A stretch of 64,000 nucleotides of DNA. Origin: Dipylidium caninum. Lineage: Eukaryota > Platyhelminthes > Cestoda > Cyclophyllidea > Dipylidiidae. The stretch lies in the NCBI GenBank assembly GCA_017562135.1, contig QEYB01001329.1, forward strand, positions 172,663 through 236,662, read 5' to 3'. Position numbers and translations under genes: made by a program. The notes under the pieces are model-generated. The model made no database searches. It was not told the DNA's origin and saw only the letters and a program-made list of their open reading frames with translations. The number at the start of each line of letters is the position of its first letter. Positions within the stretch are counted from its first letter, which is position 1. This document shows positions 58,701 through 64,000 of the stretch, in pieces.

Positions 58701-61700
58701 GAGTGGTGTCAATTTCTCTAGGCAATATCTCAAATTGTCGGCATTTGGAGACCATTCTGCGTGATTTGTGTGGAGGAAGCATTGCTCACACCAATCACAA
58801 TGGGCATTCTGAGAGATTTCGCGAGTCTCGTACGTGGAGAATCGACTTGCCGCAACCATGACTATCCTCTGGCAGATTGACTCACTCTCCGACCGAAATG
58901 AAGATGTAGACTCAAATTCTCCTAGGGCAATATACTTCCAATGTCGGCAATTTGGAGACCATTCTGCGTGATTTAGTGTGGAGGAAGCATGTCGCTTCAC
59001 ACCTCAACAAGGGCATTTGAGAGATTTCGCCTGTACGTGGAGAAATCGCTTGCCGAACCATGGCTATCCTCTGGCAGATTGACTCACTCTCCGGACCCGT
59101 AGTAGTGTCAATTTTCCTTAGGCAATATACTTCCAATGTCGGGCATTTGGGACCATTGTGCGTGATGTGTGTGTTGAGGAAGCATTGCTTCACCACCATC
59201 AAATGGCAATTGAGATTTTCGCCTCGTTATCGTTGGAGAAATCGCTTGCCGAACCATGGGACTATCCTCTGGCTGATTGACTCACTCTCCGGACCCCGTG
59301 TGGAGTGTCAATCTCCTAGGCAACTGATGTATACCTCCAATGTCGGCAATTTTGGAGACCATTTGTGCGGCTGATTTGTTGTGAGGGAAGCATTGCTTCA
59401 CACATCAAAATGGGAATTTTGGAGGATTTCTGCCTCGTACGTGGATAAATCGCTTGCCCGAACCATGACTATCTCTGGCAGATTGACTCACCTCCGACCG
59501 AGTGAGTGTCAATTCTCCTTTAGCAATATACTTTCCAATGTGCCAATTTGAGACCTTCTGCGGTTGATTTGTGTGGGGAAGCATTGCTCACAGCCATCAA
59601 CATGGGATTGAGAGATTTCGCCTCGTACGTGGAGAATCGCTTGCCGAACATGACTATCCTCTTTGGCAGATTGAACTTCACTCTTCCGACCCGAGTGCAG
59701 TGTGAATTCTCCTAGTTGCAACTATTACTTCCAATGTCGCAATTTGAGAGACCATTCTGCGTGATTTGTGTGGAGGAAGCATTTGCTGTTCACACCATCA
59801 ACATGGGCATTGAGAGATTTCGCCTCGTAAGTGGAGATAATTCGCTTGCCGAACCACATGACTATCTCTGGCAGATTGACATCACTCTCCGACCCGAGTG
59901 AGTGTCATTCTCCTAGGCAATATACCTCCAATGTCGGCAATTTTGTTAAGACCATTCTGGCGTGATTTTGTGTGGAGAAGCATTGCTTCACACCATCAAA
60001 ATGGGAATTTGAGAGATTTCGCCTCGTACGTTGGAGAAATTCGCTTGCCGAACCATGACTATTCCTTCTGGCAGATTGACTCACTCTCGACCCGATGTGA
60101 TAGTGTCAATTCTCCTAGGCATATAAACTTCATGTCGGCAATTTTGTGACCATTGTTGGCGTGATGTGTGTGGAGGAAGCATTGCTTCACACCATCAACA
60201 TGTGGCAATTGAGAATTTCGCCTCGTTACGTGGAGAAAATCGCTGCCGACCATGACTATCCTCTGGCTTATTGATCACTCTCCGACTCCGGTGTGGTGTC
60301 ATTTTCCTAGGCAATATACCTTCCAATGTCGCAATTTGGAGACCATTGTGCGTATTTGTGTTGGAGGAGCACTTCACACATCAATGGGAATTTGAGAGGA
60401 TTTCGCCTCGTACGTGTCTCTCTCTGAGAAATCGCTGGCCGAACATGAATATCCTCTGGCAGATTGACTCATCTCCATACCGACCACGAAGTGAGTGTCA
60501 ATTCTCCTAGGCAAATATACTTCAATTGTCGGAATTTGGAGACCATTCTGCGTGATTGTGTGGGGAAGAATTGCTTTCACACATCAACATGGGCAAATTT
60601 GAGAGATTCGCCTCGTACGTGGAGAAAAATCGCGGGCCGAACCATGAACATCCTATGGCCAGATTGACTCACTCTCCGACCCGTGGAGTTGTCAAGCCTA
60701 GGCAAATAACTTAAATGTCGGCAATTTGGAGACCATTCTGCGTGATTTGTGATGGAGGAAAGCATTGCTTCACACATCACATGGGCATTTGAGAGATTTC
60801 GCCTCGTACGTGGAGAAATCGCTGGCCGAACCATGACTTCCTCTGGCATGATTGATCATCTCCGACCCGAGTGAGTGTCAAATTCTCTAGGCATAATCTC
60901 CGATGTCGGCATTTGGAGACCATTCTGCGTGATTTGTGTGGAGGAACATTGCTTCACCACCAATCAACATGGCATTTGAGAGATTTCGCCTCGTAGCGTG
61001 GAGAAATGCTGGCCGAACCATGACTAATCCTCCTGGAGATTGACTCATCTCCGACCCGAGTGAGTGGGTCAATTCTTAGGCATATACTTCCATGTCGGCA
61101 ATTGAGGACCATTCTGCGTGAAGTTTGTGTGGAGGACAAGCATTGCTTTCACACATCAACATGGCATTTGAGAGATTTCGCCTCGTAACGTGGAGAAATC
61201 GCTGGAAAGAACCTGAACTATGACTCTGGCAAGATTGAACTCAACTCTCCGAACGCGAGTGGTGTCAATTCCCTAGGAATATACCTCCAATGTCCGGCAA
61301 TTTTGGAGACCATTCTGCGTGGATTTGTGTGGGGGAAGCATTGCTTCACACATCAACATGGGCATTTGCAGAGATTTCGCCTCGTACGTGGAGAAATCGC
61401 TGGCCGAACCATACTATCCTCTGGCAGATGACTCACTCTCCGACCCGAGTGAGTTCAATTCTCCTAGGCAATATACTTCCAATGTCGGCAATTTGAGAGA
61501 CCATTTTGCGTGATTGTGTGGGGGAAGCATTGCTCACCATCAACATGGCATTTGAGAGATCTCGCTCGTACGGTGGAAAATCGCTGAGGCCGACCAGACT
61601 ATCTTGCAGAATTGACTCACTCTCGACCCCGAGTGAGTGTCATTCGTCCTAAAGGCATAATACTTCCAATGTGGCAATTTGGAGACCAATTCTAGCGTGA

Positions 61701-64000
61701 TTTTGTGTGGGGAAGCAATTGCTTACACATCAACATGGCATTGAGAGATTTCGCCTCGGTACGTGGATGAATCGCTGGCGAACATGACTATCCTCTGGCA
61801 GATTGAACTCACTCTCACGACCCGAGTGAGGTGTCAACTTCTCCAAAGGCAATATAACTACATTCGGCAATTTGGTGAACCATTCTGCGTGATTTGTGTG
61901 GGGGAAAAGCAATGCTTCACACCATAACATGTGGCATTTGAGAGATTTTTCGCCTCGTAGTGGAAAATCGCTGCCGAACATGACATCCTCCTGCAGATTG
62001 ACTCACTCTCCGACCCGAGTGATGGTCCAATTCTCCAGGCAAAATCTTCCAATGTCGGCAATTTGGAGGACCATCTGCGTGATGTGTGGGGGAAGCATTG
62101 CTTCACACCATCAACATGGCGCTTTGAGAGATTTCGCCTCGTACGTGGAGAATCGCCTGGCGAACATGCCTATCCTCTGGCAGATTGGACTACATCTCCG
62201 ACCGAGTGAAGTGTCAAATTCTCTAGGAACATATAACTCCAATGTCGGCAATTGGAGAACCATTCTGCGTGATTTGTGTGGGGGGAAGCATTGCTTCACA
62301 ACATCACATGGGCATTTGGAGAGATTTCGCCTCGTACGTGGAGAAATCGCTTTGCCGAACCATGCTTATCCTCTGGCAGATTGACCTCACTCTCCCGACC
62401 CGATTGAGTGTCATCTCCTAGGCAATATATCTCGTGTCCAATTTGGAGACAACATTTGCGTGATTTGTTGGAGGAACGCATTGCTTCACACCAATCGACA
62501 TGGCAAATTTGAGAGATTTCGCCCTGTACGTGAGACTCGCTGGCCGAACATGACTATCCTCTGGCAGATTGACTCAACTCTCCGTACCCGAGTGAGTTCA
62601 ATTCTCCTAAGCAATATACTTCAATGTCGGCAATTTGAGACCATTCTGCGTGATTTTGTGTGGGGAAGAAGCATTGCTTCACACCATCACATGGCATTTG
62701 GAGAGATTTCGCCTCGTACGTGGAGAGAATAGCTTGCGAACCATGACTATCCCATGGCAAGATTGACTCACTCTCGACCCGAGTGAGTTGTCACATTCTC
62801 TAGGCAATACTACTTCCAATGTCGGCAATTTGGAGACCATCTGCGTGATTTTGTGTGGAGGAGCATGCTTCAACATCAACATGGGCATGTTGAGAGATTT
62901 CGCCTCGACGTGAAGACAGTGCTGGCCGAAACCATGACTATCCTCTGGCAGATTGACCTCACCCTCCGACCCGAGTGAGTGTCAATTCTCCTAGGCAATA
63001 TACTTTCCATGTCGGCAATTTGAGACATTCTGCGTGATTTGTGTGGGGAACAGTGCTTCAACAACCATCAACACTGGCATTTGAGAGATTTCGCCTCGTC
63101 GTGGAAGAAATGCTGGCCGAACCATGACTATCCTCTGGCAGATTGACTCACTCTCCGACCCGAGTGGAGTGTCAATTCTCCTAGCAATATACTTCAAATG
63201 TCGGCAATTGGAGACCATTCTGCGTGACTTTGGGTGGGGGAAGCATTGCTTTCACACCATCAACATGGGCATTTGAGGATTTCGCCTCGTATCGTGGAGA
63301 AATCGCTGGCAGAACCATGAACTATCCTCTGGCAGATTGACTCACTCTCCGACCCCGAGTGAAGTGTCCAATTCTCCTAGGCAATATACTTCCAATGTCG
63401 GAATTTGGAGACCATTCTGCGTGATTTGTGGGGGGGAAAGCCAGTTGCTTCACACCAATCAACATGGGCATTTGAGAATTTCGCCTCGTACGTGGAGAAT
63501 CGCTTGCCGAACCATGATATCTACCATGGCAGATTTGACTCACTCTCCGACCCGATTGAGTGTCATTCTCCCTAGGCAATATATCTCCGATCGGCAATTT
63601 GGAGACATCTGCATGAACTTTGTGGTGGGGCCAGCATTGCTTCACACCATCGACAGGGATCTGAGAGATTTTCGCGCCTCGTACGTGGAGCATCGCTGCC
63701 GAACCATGATATCCTCTGGCAAGATGACCACTCTCAGACCCCGAGTGATGTCAATCTCCTAGGCAATATACTTCCAATGCTCGGCAATTGAGACCATTCT
63801 GCGGATTGTGTGGAGGAGCAGCAATTGCTTCACACAACATGGGCATTTGAGAGATTTCGCCTCGACGTGGGAGAAATCGCTGGCGAACCATGACTACCTC
63901 TGGCAGATTGACTCACTCTCCGACGAGGTGAGTTCAATTCTCCTAGGCAATATACTTCCAATGTCGGCAATTTGGAGACCATTCTTGCGTGATTTGTGTG
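55761..64000 (-). repeat. Satellite array, right arm, heterogeneous and error-rich part
   Basis: About 42 further inverted monomers run to the window end with frequent one-base insertions and deletions. Systematic variants also appear: ACTTCCAATG for ACCTCCAATG in most copies, GGGGGAAGC for GGAGGAAGC (mainly 61.3-63.4 kb), CGCTGGCC for CGCTTGCC, ATCAAAATGGGAATT for ATCAACATGGGCATT, and CCATTGTGCG for CCATTCTGCG. 56160-56400 and 58500-58630 hold badly broken monomers. The array continues beyond the window. Confidence 0.93.
58259..58274. repeat. A16 run inside a monomer
   Basis: The normal GTGTCAATTCTCC is replaced by GTGTC followed by 16 A and then TCTCC. It occurs in one monomer only and lies in the error-rich zone, so a sequencing or consensus fault is the likeliest cause. 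Confidence 0.7.

Overview
This window reads as non-coding nuclear DNA from a eukaryote. There are no long open frames, no operon layout, and many diverged dispersed repeats, and half of the window is one satellite array. The CT-rich intergenic texture, the small non-autonomous inverted-repeat elements and the roughly 190-bp satellite would fit a parasitic flatworm, perhaps a tapeworm. That is an impression only: no gene here identifies the species.

Region 1 (1-31.4 kb) is a mosaic of old repeats. A family I call R1, with long terminal inverted repeats, has five copies in the first 12.5 kb (about 240, 3200, 6390, 10335 and 12230). Other pairs are R2 (7.3 and 12.5 kb, direct), R3 (9.2 and 14.5 kb, inverted), R5 (24.7 and 30.1 kb, inverted, with traces of conserved reading frames) and R6 (23.9 and 25.3 kb, inverted). 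R7 (8.3, 19.7 and 20.2 kb) keeps one protein-like tail and its stop codon in three copies. A 1.5-kb element at 29.5-31.0 kb has arms of about 245 bp in near-perfect inversion. Two tRNA-like (SINE-like) sequences lie on the minus strand at 16.45 and 17.5 kb. A less repetitive, more AT-rich stretch (about 18-24 kb) holds four weak candidate exons, on both strands, none recognised.

Region 2 (31.43-45.93 kb) is a very uniform tandem array of a 192-bp monomer, about 75 copies, all in one orientation. Each monomer carries three dyad symmetries.

Region 3 (45.93-46.01 kb) is a short non-satellite spacer that can fold back on itself and looks loosely like a tRNA-derived sequence. It separates two head-to-head arrays.

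Region 4 (46.01-64 kb) is the same satellite inverted, about 90 copies. It is clean to about 53.4 kb, then increasingly littered with one-base insertions and deletions, as in unpolished long-read consensus. Past a degenerate island at 55.43-55.76 kb the array also carries true variant monomers, and linked variants recur every 5-6 monomers, which suggests a higher-order repeat. A centromeric or other heterochromatic block is a plausible reading but is not shown by the sequence.

I found no confident protein-coding gene, rRNA, functional tRNA, CRISPR array or prokaryotic-type system. The noteworthy content is the architecture of the inverted satellite and the small foldback-type elements.
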